Below, in pieces: positions 23,545 to 33,876 of a stretch of 64,000 nt of DNA. The notes beneath the pieces were generated by a model. That model made no database searches and had not been told where the DNA came from. It was given only the letters and a program-made list of their open reading frames with translations. The stretch covers positions 868,001 to 932,000 of the forward strand of contig NC_053205.1 of assembly GCF_905163445.1 (NCBI RefSeq), given 5' to 3'. Position 1 is the first letter of the stretch. Every line of letters starts with the position of its first letter. Made by a program: the position numbers and the translations under genes. The stretch is from Pararge aegeria. Taxonomy: Eukaryota; Arthropoda; Insecta; Lepidoptera; Nymphalidae.

Positions 23545-24356
23545 ACATAAAACGGTGTGTTAAAACACATTTATTACAGCGAGGATACTATGCAATTGAT
23601 GAATTTCTTATTGACAAGATTGCTTGGAAAGCACACCGCTTTATCTCTGACAAGACAGAATTATGATTGTAAAATGCTGATTTTGTATAAGAGCAACTGC
23701 TAAGTTTCTTGCCGGCTATAGAAAACTAGTAAAATAGAATTACCAAAAATTTCTCCTCTTAGTAAGTGTTCTTAAATTGTTCATAGGTACTAATAATGAA
23801 GCTGAAGAGTTTGTTTCTTTGCTTGTGTCTGTTTGTTTTTTCAAATCAACAACAAATCTCTGAAACCTACAAATTGAATTTTCTTTATTTTATAGCCCAA
23901 TTCTGTTAAGGCTATGTTATTTTTAAATTTCAGCCCTAAATAGGCGGTTAAACAGAAAACTAAGAGTAGTGTTTGAGAGTTTATTTGATAGAACGTTACC
24001 TAAGGAAGATTATAATTAGAATAGAATATAATAGAAAGCTTTAATAATATCGCACAATATTTGATAGAGTGTACATGGTTTACAATTCAAAAACAATATT
24101 GAAACTAAAAAAACTGCATCCATAAAATTCAAAAGTTTCAAAAATAGTATAATATGAAAGAGACTTACATACGGTTACTCATAATTTAATACTTAACTAT
24201 TAATAGACTTAAATCTATGATGTGTTGATTTGTATTTATGTACTATTTTTTACTCTATAGAATATGCCATTCGGACCGTTGGTAGAGTTAACAACCAGAC
24301 TTAGTTATTTGAGGTGCTCATTAAAATAAATTTATTTTGAATTTGAATTTGAATTC
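23545..24356 (+). mobile_element. LINE B 3' end interrupted by about 550 bases
   Basis: C-terminal codons CVKTHLLQRGYYAIDEFL at 23552-23605 and TTTCTTGCCGGCT to 23718; the rest of the UTR resumes at about 24265 and ends in (GAATTT)n at 24339-24356. The insert 23720-24264 has no recognised identity. Confidence 0.7.
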
Positions 24357-24462
24357 ATCTTCATGAGTGAAGTGAACATGCTATGCCCATATGCGAACAG
24401 TTAGACGGCTTATATTTATTGTAAATATTAATGTTAGTTTGTAATTGTTATTAAGAGTTAAT

Positions 24463-24740
24463 AATAATAATAATAGTCTTTTTCGTGTCTCATTTACAAT
24501 GGATTCTTATAATCTAAGGAACGGTAACAACTGTGTTAGTTAGAAACTGTGTTACAGCTATTAACGCCCACCTCCGGTTTTGCTTAAATACAAAAAGACT
24601 AAAACAAAGAAAAATTAAAATATTACAACTAAAACAACACAATTTACATATTTATAATCTACGTGTTCGTGTATGCGTACGTGTGCGACACTGTGGTTGA
24701 GTATGTGTGTGTGTGCGTGTGCGTGGTACGATTTTTAAGT
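24463..24740 (-). repeat. LINE-like 3' UTR with GT-rich end
   Basis: (TAA)n, CTTTTTCGTGTCTCATTTAC, CCACCTCCGGTTTTGC, then (GT)n-rich sequence at 24690-24725. Confidence 0.4.
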
Positions 24741-24989
24741 TTACTAATTGGAATTATATTAAAACTCATACAAAAAAAACACTTTCTCAACGATGTTAAA
24801 TCTTTAAACTGTTACACAAATACCCCCACAGTAAATCGCCGTGTCAGCATCCATAGATGGTGATCTGGATTTATTAACGGTATAAACCTACCACGCTAAT
24901 GTGGACTCTAATGAGGACTATAATGAGGACCCTAATGTGGATTTGCAATAGTATAGTAATATTCGTAGTCTAACAATAGATCAAAGAGA

Positions 24990-25170
24990 CAGAAGAAGAA
25001 AAAGAAGTCTTTATTGCACATACAAATAGAAAGCCCGGTTAAGAAAAAAAAACGATAATACAAAACATATGCACAAAGGCGGTCTTATCGCTTGAAGCGA
25101 TCTCCTCCAGACAACCTTTGGTTGAAGAAACATAAAGGCAGTTTAACATAATGTGCAGATTTCTTGATTT
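24990..25170 (-). mobile_element. LINE E 3' end
   Basis: AAGTCTTTATTGCACATAC, AAAGGCGGTCTTATCGCTTG, CCAGACAACC. Other pieces: 51505-51625 (GCAAAGGCGGCCTTATAACT) and 37066-37165, both minus. Confidence 0.6.
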
Positions 25171-25348
25171 TTTTAATTATATCGTTAGTTTTCTTTTTAA
25201 AAAAGCCAACAAGGTTACACGAAGTCAACTGTTAATTGCCGTCCAAAAACAACTGCAGACTACAGCACCAGAGGATTATCATTAAAAGCCATTAAATAAC
25301 ATTATTTTTTTCAGTTATTTTATCTTTAAGGGGTATTTTAATATATAG

Positions 25349-25536
25349 TGATGGCCGACTGGCGCAGTGGCCAGCGACCCTGCTTTCTGAGTCCTAGGCC
25401 GTGGGTTCAATTCCCACAACTGGAAAATGTTTGTGTGATGAACATGATTGTTTTTCAGTGTCTGGCGTTTATTATATTCATAAAAATATTCAACAGCTAT
25501 CTTAGTACCCATAACACAAGCTACGCTTACTTTATA
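25349..25536 (+). mobile_element. tRNA-derived SINE with 3' end replaced
   Basis: Intact head; the body lacks part of the AT stretch. It breaks off after CTACGCTTACTTT and is followed by a perfect hairpin at 25541-25570 instead of the usual tail. Confidence 0.85.
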
Positions 25537-25540
25537 TACT

Positions 25541-25574
25541 ACCGACTAGAGGTAAAGACCTCTAGTCGGTTTTT
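25541..25574. repeat. Perfect 13-bp hairpin with T run
   Basis: ACCGACTAGAGGT, loop AAAG, ACCTCTAGTCGGT, then TTTTT. It looks like a bacterial terminator but sits in a SINE 3' end of an insect genome; function unknown. Confidence 0.6.
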
Positions 25575-26519
25575 ACACAGCATTGTACCAGAATACCTAG
25601 TGACTTAGCTTGGAATTAAGCGTTGCCGAGTGCTTTCGTTAGACGATTAAAGCAGTACAAACTAATAAAATTAAGCAAAAAATAAACACGGACTTAACAG
25701 TAAACGGACTTTACAGTGCGAAAATATTTTACTAAGAGAGATCAATGTTTTACTCGGAGCTTAAAAATATTAATATATTGATAATCGACTCCATGCCACT
25801 CTGTATTCTCTTCGCAAGAATATATTTCAATGAATTCTGTTTGCTACCCTATTTTAACCGATTATGCTGAAAGGTGTTTTGTATTAGTTTTGTAATTTGT
25901 ATTTAACTAACTAAATCGACCGGCGTCGCATGGGTGGTCTTTTAATAGGTATTTCAGTAAACAAAGAAACGTTTTAGCGTTGATATCTATTGGTCAAAAT
26001 GTATATAAATTCAATTCATTTGGTTTTTTTTAAAATACAAAAATGCCTTATTTTTATAAATGCAATTAACTGAAGCAACTTTTTATTTGTACTTATGAAA
26101 TAATTACATGATAAAGAATTTATATTTAAATAGAAACCTTTTTTTGTTCAGTGATATTATTTATTGATAATCTATATATATAAATGAAGTGTTATTTATG
26201 AATTTAAAAGATCCTTATTTTATTAAATGTTGTACTAAGAACATAACGCAAGAAATTTGTAATCGGTTTTAACTGAATTATTGCAAAATAAATATATAAA
26301 TTTACGATTAGATGAAGTTATTTGATTTCAGCAATCTTTTTTAAAATATGAAATATCTAATATCAAATATAGTTTTGATAAAATAACAAATAATTAAGTT
26401 TTGATATTTTAAAAATAATATTTAAAATTAAGTAACTGTTTACTTGAATTTTATTTCAAAAATAATTGAGTTAACAGTTAAAAGTTTTATTGCTTATTTT
26501 TAAATCTCGCCATTACAGT

Positions 26520-26860
26520 CATTTTGAAAAAGAGAATACTATATCCTTCTCCAGGGTGCAAGGTAGGTATATTGGAACAAAATTTTATCAAGATCGGTTC
26601 ACTGTTTGAACCTAACCTTATTACCAACACACAAACAGAGAGACATTTTCAACAATTGTAACAATTATTCATTGTAAAGTCAACATCTCCTGATGATGCT
26701 CCGGTTTCGGAGCGAAACGTGCGTAGAGGGTGTATTGCCGAGGATCTGTGTGGTGTGGAGTATAAGGATTGAAGAAATTATAAATTACACCACACAGATT
26801 CTCCTGCTTTTCGCGGAGTATAGCAAATTAAGCTTAATTTTGATAATTGTAAATCGTAAA
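26520..26860 (-). mobile_element. Penelope-like dispersed repeat copy P3 with hammerhead-like motif
   Basis: Shares GAAAAGCAGGAGAATCTG, TATAATTTCTTCAATCCTTA and the CTCCGGTTTCGGAGCGAAAC block with the copies at 6.1-6.5, 32.1 and 56.4 kb. It contains an 11-bp exact inverted repeat, CTGTGTGGTGT at 26746-26756 against ACACCACACAG at 26787-26797. Assignment to Penelope-like elements rests on the hammerhead-type motif and the inverted arrangement of a sister copy; no coding part is present. Confidence 0.55.
26683..26733 (+). ncRNA. Candidate hammerhead ribozyme (short stem III type)
   Basis: Core CTGATGA at 26690-26696; stem II GCTCC (26698-26702) with GGAGC (26709-26713); GAA at 26714-26716; short stem III ACG (26717-26719) with CGT (26722-26724) around a TG loop; predicted cleavage after A26725. 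Stem I pairs 26686-26689 with 26726-26729 and, past a bulged G26730, 26683-26685 with 26731-26733. Penelope-like retroelements are known to carry such reduced-stem-III hammerheads. One oddity is the unpaired T26697 between the core and stem II, which may weaken activity. Confidence 0.55.
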
Positions 26861-27010
26861 TGGCCGTCCCGGGGACGCCTTACCTATTATACTTTTTCTT
26901 CCCTATCACGAGTTACTTATATTGAGATATTTGTGTGCTAGTATCAGTAACAAAAAACGTCGTTTGAACACCCAGCTCAAGCAACTTTGACGGAAGTTTT
27001 TGTATTAGTC

Positions 27011-27240
27011 CATGGTTGTGGCCGTGGGTGCGATTCCCACAACTGGACAATATTTGTGTGATGAACATGAATGTTTTTCAGTGACTGGGTGTTTATCTAT
27101 ATATAATGAGTATTTATGTATACTATTCATAAAAAATATTCATCAGTTATCTTAGTACCCATAACACAAGCTACGCTTACTTTGCGACTAGATTTCGATG
27201 TGTGTATTGCCGTAGTATATTTATTTAATTATTTATTTAT
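27011..27240 (+). mobile_element. SINE, 5' truncated in the head
   Basis: Starts within the tRNA-like part before the B box; complete to the ATTT tail. Confidence 0.85.
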
Positions 27241-28039
27241 CGTATAATTTCACTGCCTTGATTTCTAACTAGACGGGTAACTGGACGGGTGAACTCTGGA
27301 TGTTAACTTAAGTATTTTAACATTAGCACTTATTACCAACAACTTAGTACCAACTTAGCACTGACTTAGCTCTAACTAAGTAAAGTAACTAAAACAAACT
27401 AGCATAGTCTAGTTTAGGTAAAAACCTGCATATTAAAATTCCCCCCGTGTGCACGTCCGCCACATTCATTTGAAAGAAGCGAGCGGTGTTCGGGTCAGCG
27501 CCGCCACACGGGGGGGTTTATGAACGCACTTAGTAAGCAGTTTTGCTTGTGGGATTTAGGACTTTTCTGTAAGCTTAATACAAAGTATGAACTGTGTAAA
27601 ATACATCTCCAAGATATCAATTGATAGTTTATTTATTTATTTATAAAGGACAACCAACAGTAGAAACATTAAAACTTGCTTTTTTTTTTTGGAATTAGTC
27701 AAATAGTAAATGTTCAACTATTTACAGGTTATCACAGCATGCATTAAAATGTAAAAAAGTAATTCTTATAAATTATTTACAATTAATTATTAGTCAGTTA
27801 ATATAAACCTTTAAAAGTATTAATTTTTAAAGCTAAATTACAATAAAAAAAAAATATTTGTATTAATTTTATTGTAATATTGTAGTAAAACTATAAGCGC
27901 CTCGTGTGCTCCGACCGCGTGCCGTATCCATTTGGTAGAAATTGCTGTTTAGGGCGCGCACACATTGCGTTATCCGATATTTTATTTGCTTCACATTTAT
28001 TATTAGGGCGCGATTCATAGAACCATTGTCTTATGTCTG

Positions 28040-28352
28040 TCTTACTATACAATTGATGAATTTTTTAATGACAAGGTTGCTTGGAAGCATCCGGCTCCGC
28101 TTTCAGCTCTCACAAGATAGAAAAATGAATGTTAAAATGCAAAATGTAAATTGTTGATGTTGGAAAAGAGCAACTGCTGAGTTTCTTGCCGGCTTCTTCT
28201 CGGTAGAATCTGCCTTCCGAACCGGTGGTAGAATCACTACAAACAGACAGACTTGACGTTTTAAAAGTGCTTATATTAGGCCTACTTGAAATAAATGAAT
28301 TTTGAATTTTGAATTTTGAATTTTTTTGAATTTTTGAATTTTTGAATTTTAT
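28040..28352 (+). mobile_element. LINE B 3' end
   Basis: Residual codons YTIDEFFNDKVAWK, then GAGTTTCTTGCCGGCTTCTTCTCGG, ACTTGACGTTTTAAAAGTGC and a long (GAATTTT)n tail at 28302-28348. Confidence 0.8.
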
Positions 28353-28449
28353 GGTGCAAGTACTAACAATCTCCAAATATAGGTTTAAGACTTATTCCGA
28401 TTTTTGGAATTTCGTTTAGGGAAAATCGCTAGTTTTCATTATATCCACT

Positions 28450-28770
28450 AAAAGTTAGCCTTTGACTGTAATCTCGCCTGCTGCTAAGTGATGATGCAGT
28501 CTGGTACTTACTTACGGGCTTACATCAGTGGCGTGCATTTCATACATGCACAAAAGCACTGCCTACCCTAAAATTGATATATAGTTCCTATAGGAGGAGA
28601 ATTATTGCCATTTTATCCAATTTTCCTACTGTATGCATACCCAGGTAAGACATCCAGTGCACGCCACTGGCTAAACTGTATGGGGTATGGGGTAACTCAT
28701 AACCTTAATCGGTTTCTACGCGCCCGTCACAGAACGCTACCTTTGTCTGGCGGTTGGTAACTAGATACGG
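28450..28770 (-). mobile_element. Second-family SINE interrupted by a hAT-type MITE
   Basis: GTAATCTCGCCTGCTGCTAAGTGATGATGCAGTCT on the left, AATCGGTTTCTACGCGCCCGTC on the right, with the MITE 28526-28669 between. Confidence 0.75.
28526..28669. mobile_element. hAT-type MITE, copy 2, inside a SINE
   Basis: CAGTGGCGTGCA at 28526 and TGCACGCCACTG ending 28669, 12-bp perfect inverted repeats, 144 bases; flanking 8-mers GCTTACAT and GCTAAACT match 5 of 8. CAG...CTG ends with 8-bp duplications are the hAT pattern. Confidence 0.75.
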
Positions 28771-28900
28771 GCGGGCTGTATCCTGCCACCAAAATCAGAA
28801 CAGAGAAAGTTCTTAAACTAGAATTCTCAAATTTAAATAATAATTGTAATAATAAAATCTTTTATTTGGGAAAAAAACAACACATAGCAATTATCATATA

Positions 28901-29153
28901 AATAAATAAATATACTACGACAATAGACACATCGCCATCTAGCCCCAAAGTAAGCGTAGCTTGTGTTATGGGTACTAAGATGCCTGATGAATATTTTTAT
29001 GAATTATAATAAATATTTAGAAAATACATATAAACATCCAGACACTGAAAAACATTCATGCTCATCACACAAACATTTTACAGTAGTGGGAATCGAACCC
29101 ACGGCCTTGGGCTCAGAAAGCAGGGTCGCTGCAAACTGCGCCAATCGGCCGTC
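28901..29153 (-). mobile_element. tRNA-derived SINE, full length, TTTG subfamily, with TSD
   Basis: Complete from ATTT tail to GACGGCCGATTGG head. Flanks share TCATATAAA at 28894-28902 and 29152-29160, the only clear 9-bp duplication among these SINEs. Two bases may belong to the element rather than the TSD. Confidence 0.9.
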
Positions 29154-29410
29154 ATATAAAGTACACGTTACACAAAAACATATCAATGACAACTTAAACT
29201 ATATAAAAACAGGTGAAGCTAATATAAAGCGTGTAAAAAAGAAAGGATCATAAAATTAGCTAACAAAATAAACTTTAATAAGCTAAAAACAAACAAATAT
29301 AATGTTGGCAGTGACATATCTGTGGTTGTTTCTCCCAAACGGAGTATCGCCTTAGCGTTATGCTGTAGCAGTGGCAGTAAAATAAGTAATATTGGATAGA
29401 AGCAGGCGTT

Positions 29411-32052
29411 CATCATCATCATCATCACATCAACCGATAGACGTCCACTGCTGGACATAGGTCTTTTGTAGGGAGTTCCAAGTTCCACGATTCTGAGCCG
29501 CTTGGATCCAACGGCTACCTGCGACGCGCTTAATGTCGTCTGTCCACCTCGTTGGGGGTCGACCAACGCTGCGCTTACCAGTACGGGGCTGCCATTCCAG
29601 CACCTTGGGACCCCAACGTCCATCCTTTCTCCGAACTATGTGCCCGGCCCATTGCCACTTAAGCTTCGCGACTCGTTGAGCTATGTCGGTAACTTTGGTT
29701 CTTCTACGAATCTCCACATTTCTGATTCGATCGCGTAGAGATACTCCGAGCATAGCTCTCTCCATCGCCCGCTGAGTGACTCTAAGCCTTCTTATGAGGC
29801 CCATAGTTAACGACCATGTTTCAGAGCCATAGGTCATCACTGGCAACACGCACTGTTCGAAGACTTTCGTCTTCAGGCACTGAGGGATTTCTGACGAAAA
29901 GATGGCACGGAGTTTCCCGAACGCTGCCCATCCGAGTTGGATTCGGCGGTTCACCTCCTTCTCGAAATTGGACCTACCTAACTCGATCGTGTGTCCTAGG
30001 TATACGTATTCGTCAACAATTTCGAGTGCAGTGTTCTCAACGATTACTGGTTGAAGCGGAACATGAGCATTAGACATAATCTTCGTCTTGCTCATGTTCA
30101 TTCGTAGGCCAACCTGTTGAGAAGCTCTGCTGAGGCCATCGAGCATCGTATTTAGGTCTCCCAGAGTCTCTGCCATTATGACTACATCGTCGGCAAACCG
30201 AAGTTGAGTGATGTACTCGCCGTTAATGTTGATGCCAAGTCCGTTCCATTCCAGAAGCTTAAAGACGTCCTCCAACGCAGCGGTAAATAGTTTCGGGGAG
30301 ATAACATCTCCCTGTCGCACGCCTCGCTGCAATTGGATTGGTCTCGTAGTCTGATCCTGTATACGAACTGACATAGTGGCGTTTTTGTACAAACACTGCA
30401 ACACTTGGATATACCGGTAGTCAATTCGGCATCTCTGCAGTGACCTAAACACAGCCCAAGTTTCCACCGAATCAAAGGCTTTTTCATAGTCCACAAACGC
30501 TAAGCAAAGTGGCCGGTTATACTCTTCAGTCTTCTGTATAACCTGCCGCAGCGTATGAATGTGGTCTATGGTACTAAAGCCCTTACGGAAACCGGCTTGT
30601 TCGGGAGGCTGGAAGTCATCAAACCTACGAGCGAGACGATTCGTAATGACTCTCGAAAACAGCTTGTAGATATGACTCAGCAGCGAGATGGGTCTGTAAT
30701 TCTTCAACAAGGTATTATCACCTTTTTTGAAGAACAGAACCACCACACTCCTGTGCCATGCCTCTGGCGTTGTGCCTTGGTGAATAACGGAATCAAACAA
30801 TCGCTGAAGGACTTTCAGTATCGGTTTTCCACCTGCCTTCAGGAGTTCTGCCGTTATTCCGTCATCACCCGGCGCCTTGCCATTTTTAAGCTGCTTGAGA
30901 GCCACACTAATCTCGTATAGGCTGACGTCTGGGATATCTTCGGTATAGTGTCGAGTTAATTTGGCTCTAGGATCCTTAGCCAAATCTTCAACAGGCGTCT
31001 GTACTGTGGTGTACAACTGTCCATAAAAGTTCTCAACCTCACCCAAGATCTCAGGTTTGGAAGAGACAAGACTACCATTATTGGTCTTCAGTCGCATCAA
31101 CTGGCTCTGACCGATAGACAGATCTCTAGCGAACACTTTAGAGCCTCTGTTTTGCTCGATGGCATTTTTAATACGCTCTGTATTGAAGTGCCGCATATCA
31201 CGAGTCTGTGATTTAGAGATCTGCCTATTAATCCGCCGGTAAGCGGACGCGTCTGCTATAGACTGTAGTCTCATCTCTTGCCTCTCCGTCATAAGCTTGA
31301 GTGTATTGGTTGAGAACCTATTGGCCTTGTTTCTACGGTGGGCCTTGTAGAATTTGGACCCGACTGTTTGGACAGTTTCCACCAGCCTGTTGTTCAAATC
31401 GTCCACAGTGTCGCAATCTGCTAGGCAACCGAACCGGTTCTGTAGTTCTAGTTGAAAGCTCTCGGGGTTTTGAATATGGGCACGAGTAGGCCGGAGTGTA
31501 GACTTCACCAGTCTGACTCTTTCAAGTTGAACGTTTATACTCAATGTGCCTCTTACCATACGGTGATCACTTCCGGTTTTAACCCTGTTGATCACAGAGA
31601 CATCATTGAATACATGCCGTTTGGTCGACATGATGAAGTCGATCTCGTTTCTCGTGGAACCATCGGGGCTTATCCAGGTCCATTTCCTGTGTGGCCGCTT
31701 CTTGAAGAAGGAGTTCATCATATAAAGGCCCTCCTTCTCCATGAAGTCAGCCAACATTTGACCCCTGTGGTTCCGTTGCCCATACCCAAATTGCCCCACC
31801 CTCAACTCTGAACCAGTTCGCTCGCCAAGCTTCGCGTTGAAATCCCCCATCACAATATTGTAGTAGGTGTTCGAGGCATGTATGGCTTTTGAAATGTCCG
31901 CATACAAAACCTCTACATCCTCGTCTGGGTGTGCCGAAGTCGGCGCTATACCTGTATGACCTTCAACGAATACCGTTTGGTAATTCTGAGTATAAGGTAT
32001 GCTACCCTGCTCGACACACTTTCGACTTTTACAACATTGTTGACGAGAGACT
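29411..32052 (-). mobile_element. RTE-clade non-LTR retrotransposon, 5'-truncated, nearly intact ORF
   Basis: A young LINE insertion read on the minus strand. The 3' end is the stop codon followed at once by a (TGA)n tail at 29411-29429, with essentially no 3' UTR, as is usual for the RTE clade. The 5' end stops inside the apurinic endonuclease domain, so the copy is truncated. Exact 11-bp duplications AAGCAGGCGTT flank it at 29400-29410 and 32053-32063. The target is a Penelope-like repeat whose uninterrupted form is seen near 56450 (gatagaagcaggcgttactttgcgg). The tail, TSD and truncation are directly visible; RTE assignment rests on the encoded protein. Confidence 0.93.
29430..31907 (-). 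CDS. Endonuclease/reverse transcriptase of RTE-type LINE (825 codons, N-terminus broken)
   Basis: Encodes a retrotransposon endonuclease-reverse transcriptase that would copy element RNA at a nicked chromosomal target. Visible in order: C-terminal half of the APE endonuclease domain with GDFN at residues 21-24, NEIDFI at 87-92 and SDHR at 113-116; RT domain about 340-620 with NYRPISLL at 403-410, the catalytic-aspartate motif FVDYEKAFD at 471-479, RQGDVISP at 531-538 and the catalytic FADD box at 571-574; then the RTE-type C-terminal tail WAGHIVRR...VGRPPTRW at 753-788. The first codon here is TTG, not ATG, because this is a broken ORF. The frame stays open upstream to the element edge, but APE homology shifts frame near 31946/31947, consistent with one missing base: upstream of it another frame reads ITKRYSLKVIQV, a typical APE segment. 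Family ORFs are usually about 950-1000 residues, so the start is missing. 825 codons without a stop indicate recent insertion. Not a host gene. Confidence 0.93.
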   Translation of the reverse strand: MYADISKAIHASNTYYNIVMGDFNAKLGERTGSELRVGQFGYGQRNHRGQMLADFMEKEGLYMMNSFFKKRPHRKWTWISPDGSTRNEIDFIMSTKRHVFNDVSVINRVKTGSDHRMVRGTLSINVQLERVRLVKSTLRPTRAHIQNPESFQLELQNRFGCLADCDTVDDLNNRLVETVQTVGSKFYKAHRRNKANRFSTNTLKLMTERQEMRLQSIADASAYRRINRQISKSQTRDMRHFNTERIKNAIEQNRGSKVFARDLSIGQSQLMRLKTNNGSLVSSKPEILGEVENFYGQLYTTVQTPVEDLAKDPRAKLTRHYTEDIPDVSLYEISVALKQLKNGKAPGDDGITAELLKAGGKPILKVLQRLFDSVIHQGTTPEAWHRSVVVLFFKKGDNTLLKNYRPISLLSHIYKLFSRVITNRLARRFDDFQPPEQAGFRKGFSTIDHIHTLRQVIQKTEEYNRPLCLAFVDYEKAFDSVETWAVFRSLQRCRIDYRYIQVLQCLYKNATMSVRIQDQTTRPIQLQRGVRQGDVISPKLFTAALEDVFKLLEWNGLGININGEYITQLRFADDVVIMAETLGDLNTMLDGLSRASQQVGLRMNMSKTKIMSNAHVPLQPVIVENTALEIVDEYVYLGHTIELGRSNFEKEVNRRIQLGWAAFGKLRAIFSSEIPQCLKTKVFEQCVLPVMTYGSETWSLTMGLIRRLRVTQRAMERAMLGVSLRDRIRNVEIRRRTKVTDIAQRVAKLKWQWAGHIVRRKDGRWGPKVLEWQPRTGKRSVGRPPTRWTDDIKRVAGSRWIQAAQNRGTWNSLQKTYVQQWTSIG

Positions 32053-32290
32053 AAGCAGGCGTTACTTTACGGAATTCCATGATATATTATCAAAATTTAG
32101 CTCAATTTACTATACTCCGCGAAAAGCAGGAGAATCTATATGGGTTAATTTATAATTTCTTCAATCCTTATACTTCACACCAAACAGAACTTCGGCAACG
32201 TAGGGTACATTGCACGCACGTTTCGTTGCGAAACCGGAGCATCTTCAGGAGATGTTGACTTTAAGAAACGATTTCAGGAGATGTTGACTT
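32053..32290 (+). mobile_element. Penelope-like repeat P4, right part, split by the RTE insertion
   Basis: Continues from the TSD with ACTTTACGGAATTCC through GAAAAGCAGGAGAATC to the hammerhead block on the minus strand. That block is decayed: stem II is broken (GCAAC) and position 17 is G. The left part of the same element is at 29385-29410. CAGGAGATGTTGACTTTA is duplicated at 32250-32295. A small reverse-oriented piece lies at 32325-32395. Confidence 0.6.
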
Positions 32291-33139
32291 TACAATGAGA
32301 ATGAAACAATTTTAAGAATTAGTCATTGTAAAGTCAACATTTCTAAAGATTGAAGAAATTGTAAATTACACCATAATTTTCATAATATATCAGAGCAACA
32401 TTTTGATATAATATTCATCACCATATATACAAATTCGCTCGCTCGATTTATTCTTACATCAGTAACGGAACGTATTTTGTAAGAAAGTTCAAACGTGCGT
32501 TAAGAAAACTTTTGAACCTCCCCATTGTAATATACTGTTACAAAGTCCACCACACTTTGACTATGGCTATAGAAAATAAATTAATTTAACGTTTCACCAT
32601 CAAATCTATCGGCGACTTTTTTGTGACTTCTTTTTTTTACTTTAACAAAAAAAACAGTACCCTATTTTTGATGTAGACAGACTATATTTGTGTATAGGTG
32701 ATAATAAAATTTGAAACATTTGCAATATTGAACTTTGTCTATTTAATAATAAAGTTTAATTTCGTTTGGCATTTTGTGTTAGATTATTTGAAAAACGAAC
32801 ACAGTTCTATGTGTGCGTAAGGTCGGTACACATTAGGTTGTTTTTTGTTTTATTGTGTTTAAATTTAAATTTTTGTTTTTTTAATCTATTTCTTTACTTA
32901 CATATAATGAAAATATATAACTAACGATATTCTGTAGGGCCCCCTGGTGGTTACTGTGAGGTTATGGTGTCGAGTTCATTCTTTGTTTCTATTTATTAGC
33001 CTTATATCGAATACTTCTTGAAAAGTCATAAATATTGGTGCAGACATTATTTGTTATCGGAGAATCTATGCACATGTCGCAGGATAATAGAGAAACATTG
33101 GATTTTTGCGAAGTCTTAAAAAATTGCAATCATATTTGT

Positions 33140-33440
33140 CGACCTCTCTGGCGCAGTGGTAAGCGCTGCGGCCTTATAGGTTGGAGGTACCGGGTTTAAT
33201 CCCCAGTAGGGGCTGGGGAATATTTAGGAATTTATAATTTCTCAATTCTCTATGGTCAGGTGGGAGGCTCTTAGGCTGGGGCAAAAGTATGCCGCCATGT
33301 GATTTAGCGTTCCGGTACGAGGTCGCGTATAAACCGCTTAGGGGTATGCTTATAACTACTATACCCTCACATCACAGCATCACTTACCACCGTGTGAGAT
33401 TGCAGACAAGGGATAACTTGTAGTAGATTTAAAAAAAAAA
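33140..33440 (+). mobile_element. Second tRNA-derived SINE family, near full length
   Basis: A-box-like CTGGCGCAGTGG and B-box-like GGGTTTAATCCCC in the head, body with GGTGGGAGGCT and TTAGCGTTCCGGTACGAGGTCGCGTA, and the end GTGAGATTGCAGACAAGGGATAACTTGTAG before an A run. It is unrelated to the first SINE beyond the tRNA-like head. Confidence 0.85.
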
Positions 33441-33462
33441 ACATTCATTTATTTATAAGATA

Positions 33463-33876
33463 AACTAGCTGTTGCCCGCGACTTCGTCTGCGTTTGATTT
33501 ACTTTTTTGATGTAAATTAAAGTATTCAGTATCGCTAAGCCTTAAATTAGAGGTTTGCTGCTGTCCGCTGAGGAGTTCTGTCCTCTATCTCCAACCACAG
33601 TTTGGGCAAAATTAAACACATATTATAACCTCTATAGTACAAAAATAATTATTTAAATCGGTTATTATTTGTCGGAATTATGGTCGTAAAATCGTCAAAC
33701 ACTTTCATCCCCTCTCCCAAAGGAACCGAGCTTAATGTCGGGATAAAAAGTATCCTATATTACTTCTAACACTTCCAAGAATATGTGTACAAAGTTTCAT
33801 AAGGATCGGTTTAGTAGTTTTTGCTTGAAAGCGTAACAAACAAACTTACATTGACATTTATAATATTACTAGGGAA
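33463..33876 (-). mobile_element. Non-autonomous Helitron, family 2, full length
   Basis: Reversed ACTAGCTGTTGCCCGCGACT end and TATAATATTACTAGGGA start. Confidence 0.85.

Noticed and set aside
25541..25574. Bacterial rho-independent terminator and thus bacterial contamination
   Set aside because: The flanks are insect SINE and repeat sequence; the resemblance is structural only.
29219..29623. 134-codon minus-strand frame overlapping the RTE 3' end
   Set aside because: It is a shadow of the RTE ORF in another frame; the motifs lie in the 825-codon frame.
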